From positions 1,488,001 through 1,552,000 of the forward strand of contig NZ_JAHUWZ010000001.1 in assembly GCF_019218755.1 (NCBI RefSeq): a DNA stretch of 64,000 nucleotides, read 5' to 3'. A model generated the notes under the pieces. The model was not told the DNA's origin. It was given only the letters and a program-made list of their open reading frames with translations, and made no database searches. Both the position numbers and the translations under genes were made by a program. Origin of the DNA: Acidovorax sp. sif1233. GTDB taxonomy: Bacteria > Pseudomonadota > Gammaproteobacteria > Burkholderiales > Burkholderiaceae_C. Position 1 is the first letter of the stretch; each line of letters opens with the position of its first letter. Below, piece by piece: positions 43,866-52,340 of this stretch.

Positions 43866-45014
43866 TTATTCCATCGACGGATCGATCAGCACCTTGGCGC
43901 CCGTGTTGCGCGCGCCGTAGAAGGCGATGGCATCGGCGCTGAGCGCACCCGCCAGCGACACCGTGCGCGCGTAGTGGCTGGCGAACGTGGTTTTCAGCTC
44001 GGCCGCCACGCGCGCGCGCAGCGCCTGGGCCGCCGCGTCACCGATTTTCTGCAGGAAGGGAAACAGCAGCCAGCCGCCCACGCCCCAGGCCATGCCAAAG
44101 GTGCGCTGGATCTCGGTGGGGCGCGTGTCCAGGTGGCCGTACAGGTACACCTGCTTGTGCACCGCCGAGCCATAGCGGCTGTACTCCTGCGCCTTGCGGT
44201 TGATGGCCGCTTCCATGCACTGCAGGATCTGCCCGGCCAGCGTACCGCCGCCCGTGGCATCGAACGCGATGGTGGCGCCCGTGGCGGCCAAGGCATCCGT
44301 CAGGTCGGCCATGAAGGTGGGCGCACTGCTGTCGCACACATATTGCGCGCCCATGCCCTTGAGCATCTCTGCCTGCTCGGGCTTGCGCACGATGTTGACC
44401 AACCCGATGCCGTCCTTCTGGCAGATCCTGAGCAGCATCTGGCCCAGGTTGCTGGCCGCGGCGGTGTGCACCAGCGCGGTATGGCCTTCGCGCTTCATGG
44501 CCTCGACCATGCTCAGCGCGGTCAGCGGGTTGACGAAGCACGATGCGCCTTCGGCCGCCGTGGTGCCTTCGGGCAGCGGCAGGCACTGCGCCGCTGGCAT
44601 GGCGCGGTACTGCGCGTACATGGCGCCGCCGATCACCGCCACCGTGCGGCCCAGCAGCGCCTGCGCGGCGGGGGACGACCCTGCGGCCACCACCAGGCCA
44701 GCGCCTTCATTGCCCACCGGCATGCTCTGGCCGATGCGCGCGGCCATGCCGGGCATGGCGCGTTCGGGGATGCGGGCGGTCGCCACCGGCCGGTCAGGGC
44801 TGCCGGATACCTGGACGGTGGCCAGGTCGGCGGGACCGAGCAGCAGGCCGATGTCCGACGGGTTGATGGGCGTGGCCTGCACCTGGATCAGCACCTCGTC
44901 GGGCCCCGGCGTGGGCACGGGCGTGGGCTCCAGGCTGATCTGCAAGGTGCCGTCGGGCTGGACGAGCGAGCGCAGTTGCAGCGCGGTCGCGGGGATGGTG
45001 GCGGTGGTGGTCAT
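43866..45014 (-). CDS. MDR-superfamily alcohol/quinone-type dehydrogenase
   Basis: The 382-residue zinc-type or quinone-oxidoreductase-like dehydrogenase has the N-terminal GroES-like domain (LISPEP-like ISLEPTPVPTPGPDEVLIQV and NEGAGLVVAAGSS) and a Rossmann fold with ALVHTAAASNLGQMLLRICQ. The lobe lacks the usual cysteine-rich zinc set, so it is more like quinone oxidoreductases. GPDEVLIQV and FVNPLTALSM are shared with that group. The ATG at 45014 is chosen at the start of homology. The substrate is unknown. Confidence 0.85.
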   Translation of the reverse strand: MTTTATIPATALQLRSLVQPDGTLQISLEPTPVPTPGPDEVLIQVQATPINPSDIGLLLGPADLATVQVSGSPDRPVATARIPERAMPGMAARIGQSMPVGNEGAGLVVAAGSSPAAQALLGRTVAVIGGAMYAQYRAMPAAQCLPLPEGTTAAEGASCFVNPLTALSMVEAMKREGHTALVHTAAASNLGQMLLRICQKDGIGLVNIVRKPEQAEMLKGMGAQYVCDSSAPTFMADLTDALAATGATIAFDATGGGTLAGQILQCMEAAINRKAQEYSRYGSAVHKQVYLYGHLDTRPTEIQRTFGMAWGVGGWLLFPFLQKIGDAAAQALRARVAAELKTTFASHYARTVSLAGALSADAIAFYGARNTGAKVLIDPSME

Positions 45015-45192
45015 GGGTGGCTTTCGGTGGGAAGGAAGAAGGGCGCGCCCTTCTTCCAAGGGCGCGGCCCGGTGCCGAACATTAGAACTGGATTGCGCCG
45101 CAGCCACGGTCGCGCAAGTGCCTTGCGGCGGCAGGGTTGCTCTGGGTACCGCCGTGCAGTCCGGCACGCAGGCCGCGTCCCTCCACGCGCCG

Positions 45193-46059
45193 TCAACCCC
45201 CCAGCGTGCGCACCATCTGCTCGTACATCGCATCCACCGCCGGCGAGCGCAGCGACACCTTGCTGCGCAGCACCGCCACGTCCATCGAATCGAGCGGCGG
45301 AAGGTCGAACTCCGCCGGCAGGTCCTGCAGTATCTGCAGATGCGCGGGCACGCTGCAGCGCGTGAGCACCGCCACGGCCAGGCCGCTTTCCACCGCGGCC
45401 AGCTGCCCCGCCAGGCTGGAGCTGTGGTACACGATGCGGTGCGCCCGCCGCCGCGCGGCCAGGGCCTTCATCGTCGCCATGCGGGCCAGGCTGGCCGATT
45501 CATACACCGCAATCGGCAAGGGGTCGCGCCGCCACACTTCCAGCTGCGGCGAGCCCACCCACACCAGCGGCTCGTGGAACAAGAAGCGCCCGCGCTGGGG
45601 CTTGTCGCGCGAGACCAGGGCCAGGTCCAGCTCGCCCCGCCCCAGGCGCGGGATCAGCGAGGTGGACTGCTCGCACGTCAGCTCGATCTCCACCCCGTGG
45701 TAGCGGTGCGCAAAGCTGCGCAGCACCGGCGTGAGGTAGGCGCTGGCGTAGTCGTCCGGCACGCCCAGCCGCACCCGCCCGGCCAGCTGCGGGCCGAACA
45801 GCGCCGTGTGCGCCTCGGCCTGCAGGTCGAGCACGCGGCGCGCGTACGACAGCAGCTCGGCCCCGGTCGGCGTCACCTCCAGGTGGCGCGGCCCGCGCAG
45901 CAGCACCGGGCGGCCCAGCGCGGCCTCCAGCTTCTTGATCTGCATGCTGACCGCCGACTGCGACCGGTGCACCAGCGGCGCCGCGCCCGACAGCGAGCCC
46001 GCGTCCACCACGGCCACGAAGGCGCGCAGCCAGTCGATCTGGAAATCCGGGTGGTTCAT
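45193..46059 (-). CDS. LysR-family transcriptional regulator
   Basis: The 288-residue regulator opens QIDWLRAFVAVVDAGSLSGA and has HTH LVHRSQSAVSMQIKKLEAAL. It is divergent from the EamA transporter gene, and a palindromic T-N11-A box (46116-46130) lies between them. It may control the transporter, or the dehydrogenase gene that follows 179 bases downstream on its own strand. Confidence 0.92.
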   Translation of the reverse strand: MNHPDFQIDWLRAFVAVVDAGSLSGAAPLVHRSQSAVSMQIKKLEAALGRPVLLRGPRHLEVTPTGAELLSYARRVLDLQAEAHTALFGPQLAGRVRLGVPDDYASAYLTPVLRSFAHRYHGVEIELTCEQSTSLIPRLGRGELDLALVSRDKPQRGRFLFHEPLVWVGSPQLEVWRRDPLPIAVYESASLARMATMKALAARRRAHRIVYHSSSLAGQLAAVESGLAVAVLTRCSVPAHLQILQDLPAEFDLPPLDSMDVAVLRSKVSLRSPAVDAMYEQMVRTLGG

Positions 46060-46115
46060 GGGGCGCGTCCTTGTGGGTGGGGCATGCAGCCAAGCCAGAC
46101 CATGGCTTTGCGGTA

Positions 46116-46130
46116 ATTCGTTTATCGAAT
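46116..46130. promoter_or_regulatory. LysR-type operator
   Basis: ATTCG (46116-46120), TTTAT, CGAAT (46126-46130) is a perfect palindrome containing TTCGTTTATCGAA (T-N11-A). A second TTCGAA lies ten bases further on, a plausible activation half. Confidence 0.7.
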
Positions 46131-46188
46131 GGTAGCTCTTCGAACTATGCGCTTTACACCAAAGCGGCAATCTTCGAGCATCGACCGC

Positions 46189-47148
46189 ATGAACCACAAA
46201 GCCAGCATCGCCGCGCCGTCCACTGTTGCCAACGCCCCCACGCCCGGCAACGCGCGCGAGCGGGACGGCCAGTGGCTGCTCATCGCCGGTGGCGTGCTGC
46301 TGGGCACCATCGGCGTGTTCGTGGAAGAGGCGGGCCAGCACCCGCTGGTCACCGTGTGGTTCCGCTGCGCGTTCGGCGCGCTGGCGCTGCTGGCCTGGTG
46401 CCTGGCCACGGGCCGGGGGCGTGAATTGCTGCTGAACGGCCGCGCGCGCTGGGTGGCCTGCGCCACGGGCGTGCTCATGGTGCTGAACTGGGCGCTGTTC
46501 TTCGCGGCCATCCCGCGCACCTCCATCGCCGTGGCCACGGTGATCTTTCACATCCAGCCCATCTGGGTCATCGTGTTCGGCGCGCTGTTCCTGCGCGAAG
46601 CCGTCTCGCCCATGCAGTGGCTGGCCACCCTGGCCGCGCTGGGGGGCCTGGTGCTGACCACCGGCCTGCTGGACGGCACCGCAGCGGCTGCTGCGGCCAG
46701 CAGCAGTGGCGGCTACATGGCCGGGGTACTGATGTGCCTGGGCGGCTCGCTGTGCTACGCCGGCGTCACGCTGCTCGCCAACACGCAAAAGACCATCAGC
46801 CCCTTTGCGATGGCGCTGTGGCAGTGCCTGGTGGGCGCCGTGGCGCTGGCCTGGGCCCCCTGCGTGCTGGGCTGGCCGCAGCAGGGTGCAGCCTGGGGCT
46901 GGCTGCTGGGCCTGGGGGTGCTGCACACCGGCCTGGCCTACGTGGTGCTGTTTGCCGGCATGGCGCGCCTGGGGCTGGGGCGCATCGCGGTGCTGCAGTT
47001 CGTGTACCCGCTCACGGCGGTGCTGGTGGACTGGGTGGTGTATGGCCGCACGCTCAGTCCCGTGCAACTGGCGGGCGTGGGGCTGATGGCGGCGGCGCTG
47101 TGGACGATTCGGCGGCCGGGCCGGGCTGCTGTTGCCCAATCGGGCTGA
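46189..47148 (+). CDS. EamA/DMT-family transporter
   Basis: The 319-residue inner-membrane protein has about ten hydrophobic segments arranged as two EamA repeats (for example LIAGGVLLGTIGVFVEEAG and IWVIVFGALFLREAV at the end of the first repeat; ALWQCLVGAVALAWAP and VLQFVYPLTAVLVDWVVYG in the second). It exports or imports a small metabolite; the family cannot be used to name it. The start at 46189 is chosen at the clearest coding start; ATGs at 46129 and 46147 also exist. Confidence 0.88.
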   Translation: MNHKASIAAPSTVANAPTPGNARERDGQWLLIAGGVLLGTIGVFVEEAGQHPLVTVWFRCAFGALALLAWCLATGRGRELLLNGRARWVACATGVLMVLNWALFFAAIPRTSIAVATVIFHIQPIWVIVFGALFLREAVSPMQWLATLAALGGLVLTTGLLDGTAAAAAASSSGGYMAGVLMCLGGSLCYAGVTLLANTQKTISPFAMALWQCLVGAVALAWAPCVLGWPQQGAAWGWLLGLGVLHTGLAYVVLFAGMARLGLGRIAVLQFVYPLTAVLVDWVVYGRTLSPVQLAGVGLMAAALWTIRRPGRAAVAQSG

Positions 47149-47160
47149 TGGCCCGACAGC

Positions 47161-47727
47161 TCAGCGCAGCTGCTCTGCCATCGGCACGAACACCACCGAC
47201 CGCTCGGCGCACTCCGCGTCACTGGGCGGCTGCCACAGGTCGCTGGCCAGCTCAAAGATGTGCGGGGGCACCACCATCGAGAACGTCTCTCCCTGCTCGG
47301 CATTGCGCCGCAACACGCGCTCGCGCCGCACCTCGCGCGGTGCGTCCAGCAGGTACACCGTCATCGCGTCAGCCCACGGCCCCATGCGCGCATAAAAGGC
47401 GTCGCGCTGGTGCTGCTGGATCAGGCCCACCTCCAGCACCACATCGTTGCCCGCGGCCAGCACGGCTTCTGCGGTTTTCCAGATCTGCTCCAGGCAGCGC
47501 AGGGTGCGGGGCACGTACCAGGCCATCACATCGGCGGTATCGGGCCGGTCCGGCGAAAACAGCGTGGCCATCCAGTCGTCCAGGTTCAGCGGCACGGCGC
47601 GGTGATGCTGCACCAGTTGACGCACGAAGGTGGACTTGCCCGCGCCGACCGGCCCGATGACCAGATGAATGCGGGGGGCGGTGCCTGCAACGGCTGCGGG
47701 GGTGGTGTGTGTCGAAGCGGAGTGCAT
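47161..47727 (-). CDS. P-loop ATP-binding (kinase-like) protein
   Basis: The 188-residue protein has an early Walker A in HLVIGPVGAGKSTFVRQL, then LNLDDWMATLF, and a C-terminal half resembling adenylate/nucleoside-kinase or zeta-toxin-like folds (VVLEVGLIQQHQRD, RREVRRERVLRRN). It may be a small-molecule kinase; the substrate is unknown. No toxin-antitoxin partner lies beside it. The ATG at 47727 is chosen at the start of coding; a frame extending to 47787 crosses the terminator region at 47752-47783. Confidence 0.75.
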   Translation of the reverse strand: MHSASTHTTPAAVAGTAPRIHLVIGPVGAGKSTFVRQLVQHHRAVPLNLDDWMATLFSPDRPDTADVMAWYVPRTLRCLEQIWKTAEAVLAAGNDVVLEVGLIQQHQRDAFYARMGPWADAMTVYLLDAPREVRRERVLRRNAEQGETFSMVVPPHIFELASDLWQPPSDAECAERSVVFVPMAEQLR

Positions 47728-47751
47728 GATGAGAAAGGGCTCCAAAAATGC

Positions 47752-47829
47752 AAAAAGCCCTCTCTGCAGGCAGGGAGAGCTTTCCATCGGGCGGACGAAA
47801 AAAAGCCCTCGACGGTGGTGGAGGGCTTT
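47752..47829 (-). terminator. Tandem terminators after the hydrolase gene
   Basis: On the minus strand, AAAGCCCTCCACCACCGTCG with GAGGGCTTTTTTT (47798-47829) forms a 9-bp stem and T-run. A second imperfect hairpin with T-run lies at 47752-47783. They follow the hydrolase gene at 47939 and insulate the kinase-like gene. Confidence 0.75.
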
Positions 47830-47938
47830 GCGGTTCGCTCCGATTCCAAGGATCAGATGCGAGGTTGGCAGTGTAGGTGGCTGGCGCGCGCAGCGTCAAC
47901 CCACGGGCCGTGTGGGTGCGACGAATTCCAGCCTGCCG

Positions 47939-48925
47939 TCAGGGCGCTTTGGCTGCCGCGATGTGCCGCTGAAAGAACGCCAGCACCTGCGCATTGAAAA
48001 CCTGGTGAAAGGCCACGCGGTCAAACCCCGCGCCATCGCGGCAGATGCCCGGCACTGCCTCGGCCAGCGCTGGCGAGCAGGGCGCCAGAAAGGCGAAGTG
48101 CCCCGCGTTGGCCGCCAGATGCCACTCGGGCGCGCTGGGCAGGCCCTGGCGCACGGTCTCCACGCTTTGCAGCGTGACGCCATCGCCGCCCAGTGCCGAG
48201 GCCCACAGCTGGACGGGGGTTTTGACTTGCCCCAGGCCTTTGGCATCGAACACGCTCAAGGGGTCGACGATGATTGCCGCCCGAATGCGCGGGTCCGGCG
48301 CGGGCGTGGTGGGGATCTCTTTGCGCCGGATCTCGCCGCACAAGGGCCGGGTGGATAGCGGCGAGCACAGGTCCTGCCGTGACGTCCAGTCCGGCACGGC
48401 GCCGATGGCCACCAGGCCCGTGTAGCCGCCGCGTGAAAAGCCGAAGAAACCGACCTTGCCCGCGTCCAGCTGCGCGCGCTGGGGCCACGCGCCCAGCATG
48501 TAGTCCGTCAGCCGCTTCATGTCCACGGGCCGCGTGGCAAAGGCCGACAGGTGACCCTGGCGGCTCAGGTCCTGAAAGTTGTCGCCCGGGTGATTGATAG
48601 CGGCCACCACATAGCCCGCCTCGGCCAGCGTGGCCGCCGTGTCGTGGTGCCCCAGGGCCGAACCGCCCGCGCCGTGCGACATGACGATCAACGGCAGGCC
48701 TTGGCTGGTGACGGGGCAGTCCCGCGTGCCTTGCAGCACCAGCGGCGACAGGTCGATGCGGCCCGGCGGCGCGCTGCAGGGCGACCACACGGCGCCGCGC
48801 AGCGCGGGCCCGTCCTTGTCTGCAGGCACCTCAATGAAGGCAAAGCCCGCAGCGTGGGCCAGGGTGGCGGCGCTGCACAGCGCTGCGGGCAAAAGGGAAC
48901 GAAAGAGCCAGCGAAAACGGGTCAT
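47939..48925 (-). CDS. Exported alpha/beta hydrolase
   Basis: The 328-residue product has a signal peptide (SLLPAALCSAATLAHA/AGF) and a serine hydrolase fold. The oxyanion region is LPLIVMSHGAGGSALG, the nucleophile is in GFFGFSRGGYTGL (S in GxSxG), an acid candidate lies in IIVDPLSVFD and the His in AANAGHFAF. It resembles PAF-acetylhydrolase/dienelactone-hydrolase-like secreted proteins. Its start overlaps the stop of the AraC-type gene upstream (ATGA), so the two form an operon; the AraC protein may respond to its product. Confidence 0.85.
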   Translation of the reverse strand: MTRFRWLFRSLLPAALCSAATLAHAAGFAFIEVPADKDGPALRGAVWSPCSAPPGRIDLSPLVLQGTRDCPVTSQGLPLIVMSHGAGGSALGHHDTAATLAEAGYVVAAINHPGDNFQDLSRQGHLSAFATRPVDMKRLTDYMLGAWPQRAQLDAGKVGFFGFSRGGYTGLVAIGAVPDWTSRQDLCSPLSTRPLCGEIRRKEIPTTPAPDPRIRAAIIVDPLSVFDAKGLGQVKTPVQLWASALGGDGVTLQSVETVRQGLPSAPEWHLAANAGHFAFLAPCSPALAEAVPGICRDGAGFDRVAFHQVFNAQVLAFFQRHIAAAKAP

Positions 48926-49800
48926 GGGGATGTGGTGGGGCGGATGGGAATCAGCAGGTCGGTGCGCAGGTCCGCCTGCGCGGCGTTGCGGGGGGAGTTG
49001 AGGTAGTGCTCCAGCGTGGGGCGGTCGTCCGGCTCATAGCCGCTGGCGGGGAGCCAGCGTGTGTGGATGGCCGCCAGTGCCGCATTGATGCGCGTGTAGG
49101 GGCCGGTGAGCGTGTGGCGTGCATACAGGCCTGCCGGGATGTCCAGCAGTTCCAGCCCGCCATCTGCCACCGAGGTCTGCTCTGGCAGCACCACCGCCGC
49201 ATAGTAGCGAAACCCGCCGCCCTCCACGTCCTGCGGGTCACCGCAAGATGCGCCCAGCCGGTGGGCCGCGCGCTGGCCGCACTGCAGGTACAGCCGCCGC
49301 TGCGTGTGGGGGATGGTGGATGGCGGCCCCTGGTGGCGCAATGCATGCAGGCGCTGCGCCGGGCGCTCAACGATCTGCACGGCCAGCGTTTGCTCGGCCT
49401 TTGCATGCGCGTTTGCATGCGCGTCTGCGGCGCCTGGATCAAGGATGAGGCGGTGCATATCCCGCTGGAATGCCCGTGGCGATTGCCCGGTGAACTGGCT
49501 GAACGCACGGGTGAAGGCCTGCGGGCTGTCGTAGCCCACCTCCATCGCCACCTGGGTGATGCTCTGCCCGCCTTGCTCCAGCAGCTGCGTGGCCAACGCC
49601 AGGCGCACGCGGCGCACCGTGGTGGCCACGGTTTCGCCCGCAATGCTGCTGTAGACGCGGTGAAAGTGGAAAGGGGAAAAGTGGGCAATGGCGGCCAGGT
49701 CCTCCAGCCGATGCGCTGCCAGCGGGTGCGCCACGATGTGGGCGATCACGCGGGCCACGCGGTTGCGGTAGTGCTGATCGGCGCTCTGGTCCAGGCTCAT
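48922..49800 (-). CDS. AraC-family regulator with GyrI-like domain
   Basis: The 292-residue regulator has an AraC-type double HTH at the N-terminus (FSPFHFHRVYSSIAGETVAT and ITQVAMEVGYDSPQAFTRAF) and then a GyrI-like/bacterial-transcription-activator effector domain ending in LLIPIRP. The domain order (DNA-binding first) matches GyrI-type regulators. It is ATGA-coupled to the hydrolase gene downstream and probably controls it. No signal peptide is present. Confidence 0.9.
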   Translation of the reverse strand: MSLDQSADQHYRNRVARVIAHIVAHPLAAHRLEDLAAIAHFSPFHFHRVYSSIAGETVATTVRRVRLALATQLLEQGGQSITQVAMEVGYDSPQAFTRAFSQFTGQSPRAFQRDMHRLILDPGAADAHANAHAKAEQTLAVQIVERPAQRLHALRHQGPPSTIPHTQRRLYLQCGQRAAHRLGASCGDPQDVEGGGFRYYAAVVLPEQTSVADGGLELLDIPAGLYARHTLTGPYTRINAALAAIHTRWLPASGYEPDDRPTLEHYLNSPRNAAQADLRTDLLIPIRPTTSP

Positions 49801-49875
49801 GGCCGCAGAGTGTGCCGCAGCTTGCGCGCCGTACTTAGCCGATCTTGCTACTTTGTGGCCTGGTGCCGCAGCTAG

Positions 49876-50835
49876 TCACTGCCCAAACACCATCGCTTGG
49901 TGCGCCCCCACGCCCGCCAGCACCCCTTCTGCAGACGCCAGCGTGGCGTTGTGCCGCATCAGCGTGGCGTCGCCTGCGGCATACACGCCCGGCACCGTGG
50001 TCATCTTGTTCGCATCGGTGCGGATGCACGGGCCCATGGGGCCCTCATCCAGCGCGCAGCCCAGTTGTTCTGCCAGCGGGCTGGCGGGGCTTGTGGTGGC
50101 GGCTACGTACAAAGCGTCAATCGGCATCAGGCGGCCATCGGCGCCGCCATTGGCCACCAGGCGCACACCGCTCAACGCCCGATCAGGCCCCTCCAGCGCG
50201 GCGATGCGCGCCGGTTCCACCGCAATGCCCAGCGCCAGCAGCCGCGTGCGCTCGCTGTCCTCCAGCGTGGTTTCGCCATTCAGGAAAAGGGTGGTCGGGC
50301 CCCAGTCGGCAATCAGCTGCGCATGCATGCCGGACTGCGGCGAGTGGTACAGCACGCCCAGCCGCTGGCCCGCAAACTCGTAGCCGTGGCAATACGGGCA
50401 GTGCAGCACGCTGGTGCCCCAGCGCTCGCGCAGGCCCACAATGTCGGGCAGGCCATCTTGAACGCCAAAGGCCAGCACCAGCTTGTGAGCCTCCATGTGC
50501 GTGCCATCGTCCAGCACCACGGCAAAGCCGCTCTCCGGCGACCCCGCGCTTTGCTGCGCCGTCGCAGACACGGCCGTGCCCTGGCGCAGCGCCACCGTGG
50601 GGTAGGCCAGCAGCTTGCGCCGCGCCTGCTCGATCATCGCCAGCGGCGGCTCGCCGTCCTGCCCGAAGAAGCCGTGCGACGCGGCGGCAAACCGGTTGCG
50701 CGGCTGGCCCGCATCCACCACACACACTCGCCGCCGGGCCCGCGCCAGCTGCATTGCGGCCGACAGGCCGGCAAAGCTGCCGCCTATCACGATCACCTCA
50801 TACGCCTGGGTTGTTGTCATTGCTGCTGTCGCCAT
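49876..50835 (-). CDS. Thioredoxin-reductase-like NAD(P)/FAD oxidoreductase
   Basis: The 319-residue flavoprotein has an N-terminal FAD-binding motif (VIVIGGSFAGLSAAMQLARA), a second nucleotide-binding domain, and the redox pair C-P-Y-C in LHCPYCHGYEFAGQ, with GVYAAGDATLMRHN near the end. It resembles thioredoxin reductase but lacks a known partner here. It overlaps the Rrf2-type gene by 38 bases on the same strand, so they are co-transcribed and the regulator probably responds to the same redox condition. Confidence 0.87.
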   Translation of the reverse strand: MATAAMTTTQAYEVIVIGGSFAGLSAAMQLARARRRVCVVDAGQPRNRFAAASHGFFGQDGEPPLAMIEQARRKLLAYPTVALRQGTAVSATAQQSAGSPESGFAVVLDDGTHMEAHKLVLAFGVQDGLPDIVGLRERWGTSVLHCPYCHGYEFAGQRLGVLYHSPQSGMHAQLIADWGPTTLFLNGETTLEDSERTRLLALGIAVEPARIAALEGPDRALSGVRLVANGGADGRLMPIDALYVAATTSPASPLAEQLGCALDEGPMGPCIRTDANKMTTVPGVYAAGDATLMRHNATLASAEGVLAGVGAHQAMVFGQ

Positions 50836-51286
50836 GAGAAATCTCCTTGTGACCGTGGCACCCTGCCACCATGCGTTGATGAAACTCGGCCGAGAGCTGC
50901 GCCAGCGTCACCTCGCCCAGACGGGCCAGCAGCACCTCTTCGGCGGCTTGGTAAGCGTCAGTCAGCGCGCGGTTGACGGCCTGCTCGACGATGCAGCCCG
51001 GGCTCTCGACCCGGTTGCCCACCGCCAGCAGCGTGGGCGCGCCCAGCGCTTCGTGGATGTCGCGCAGGGTCACTTCGGACAGCGGACACGACAGCACCCA
51101 CCCCCCGCCATGCCCCTTGGCCGACGAGACAAAACCCGCATACCGCAGCCCCGCCATCAAGCGGCGGACCACCACAGGATTGGTCTGCATGGCCTGCGCC
51201 AGCGACTCGGACGTGGCGGGGCCATCCATCTCTGCCATGTGCAGCAGCGCGTGGAGGACGTTGGAAAGGCGGCTATCTCGTTTCAT
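50798..51286 (-). CDS. Rrf2-family transcriptional regulator
   Basis: The 162-residue winged-helix protein matches Rrf2: KRDSRLSNVLHALLHMAEMD and the HTH LAQAMQTNPVVVRRLMAGLR. Only one Cys (SPGCIVEQA) lies where IscR/NsrR carry three, so an iron-sulfur cluster is unlikely and thiol redox sensing is more plausible. It overlaps the downstream oxidoreductase start by 38 bases. The GCAAC-N7-GTTGC palindrome directly upstream of its start suggests autoregulation. Confidence 0.9.
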   Translation of the reverse strand: MKRDSRLSNVLHALLHMAEMDGPATSESLAQAMQTNPVVVRRLMAGLRYAGFVSSAKGHGGGWVLSCPLSEVTLRDIHEALGAPTLLAVGNRVESPGCIVEQAVNRALTDAYQAAEEVLLARLGEVTLAQLSAEFHQRMVAGCHGHKEISHGDSSNDNNPGV

Positions 51287-51303
51287 GCAACATTCAAAGT
51301 TGC
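51287..51303. promoter_or_regulatory. Probable Rrf2 operator
   Basis: GCAAC (51287-51291) and GTTGC (51299-51303) form a perfect interrupted palindrome with a 7-base spacer immediately before the Rrf2 start codon, well placed for autorepression. Confidence 0.6.
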
Positions 51304-51352
51304 GTGATGTTAGCATGGGCCCAGAAAGAGCGCTGGCGGGCTCACGGAAAAC

Positions 51353-51396
51353 TACTGAATTGATAGCTGCTAGCGCTTGATGGATAAGCGTAATGT
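51353..51396. repeat. Copy of the dispersed repeat
   Basis: AATTGATAGCTGCTAGCGCT followed by TGATGGATAAGCG contains the same GATAGCT and AGCGCTTGATGGATAAGCG modules as at 34256 and 63570. Confidence 0.65.
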
Positions 51397-51536
51397 GCCA
51401 ATTTGGCTTGATTCCTTCGCCCCTGTCGCACACCCCCACCCGTTCGGGTTGAGCCTGTCGAAACCCTGCGCTGACCTGGGAATCCCGTTGGACAAGCTCA
51501 ACGCAAAAGCGCCGTATCCACCACACGCCACACACC

Positions 51537-52262
51537 ATGACCCATCCCACCGCCTCCCCCTTCACCGACCCCGCCGCCGTCGCCCGCTACGCCGAAGGCC
51601 CCCGCCGCAACGTGCCCGGCTACGACAGCCTGCTGCCCATGGTTCGCATCCTGCTGGCCGAGCGCGTGCCCGCCGACGGCCGGGTGCTGGTGGTGGGCGC
51701 AGGCGGCGGACTGGAGCTGGAGGACATGGCACTGGCGCACCCCGGCTGGCGGTTCGACGGCGTGGACCCCAGCCAGCCCATGCTGGACCTGGCCGCGCAG
51801 CGGCTGCAGAGCGCAGGTGTGTCAAACGACCGCGTGGCGCTGCACCACGGCTATGTGCAGAGCGCACCGGCCGGGCCGTTCGATGGCGCGACGTGCCTGC
51901 TGACTTTTCACTTTGTGCCGCGCGAGGAGCGTGCGGCCATGGTGGCCGAGATCCGGCGGCGGTTGAAGCCCGGGGCGCCGTTCGTCGCGGTGCACCTGAG
52001 CGTGGCCGATGGTGATGCTAGTGATTACGGCGGCGAAGGCGGGGCAGGGGAGCGCGACCTGTGGCTGTCGCGCTATGCCGCGTTTCAGGTGGCGTCCGGC
52101 GTGCCGCCGGAGCATGCGGCCAGGGCGCGAGACAAGATTGCTGCAGAGCTGGCGGTGCTGACGCCAGAGGAGGATGAGGCAATTCTGCGCGAGGCCGGGT
52201 TCAGCGATGTGCAGATGTTTTACATGGGGTTTGCGTTCAGGGGTTGGGTGGCGCGCGCGTGA
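51537..52262 (+). CDS. Class I SAM-dependent methyltransferase
   Basis: The 241-residue product has the SAM-binding motif I VLVVGAGGGLELEDMALAHP, an acidic strand GVDPSQPMLDLA and later FVPREERAAMVAEIRRRLKP. A partially deleted, frame-disrupted copy of this gene lies at 56565-56905, which suggests a past duplication. The substrate is unknown. The ATG at 51537 is chosen at the start of coding; no strong ribosome binding site is visible. Confidence 0.88.
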   Translation: MTHPTASPFTDPAAVARYAEGPRRNVPGYDSLLPMVRILLAERVPADGRVLVVGAGGGLELEDMALAHPGWRFDGVDPSQPMLDLAAQRLQSAGVSNDRVALHHGYVQSAPAGPFDGATCLLTFHFVPREERAAMVAEIRRRLKPGAPFVAVHLSVADGDASDYGGEGGAGERDLWLSRYAAFQVASGVPPEHAARARDKIAAELAVLTPEEDEAILREAGFSDVQMFYMGFAFRGWVARA

Positions 52263-52307
52263 TCTGATCAAGTCGCCCCCTGGGGCATTCCGCAGCCCGG
52301 CCACGCG

Positions 52308-52340
52308 CTGCTAGGTAGCAAAAACAGGCTGCAGCGCTAC
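52308..52340. repeat. Copy of the dispersed repeat at the end of the DUF5701 gene
   Basis: GCTGCTAGGTAGCAAAAACA and GGCTGCAGCGCTAC match modules of the dispersed repeat. The copy supplies the stop and the last six codons of the DUF5701 gene (LQPVFAT then the stop). Confidence 0.6.

Noticed and set aside
47161..47727. A zeta-toxin of a toxin-antitoxin pair
   Set aside because: The P-loop kinase-like protein has no small antitoxin gene beside it, and the fold is shared with ordinary nucleotide kinases.
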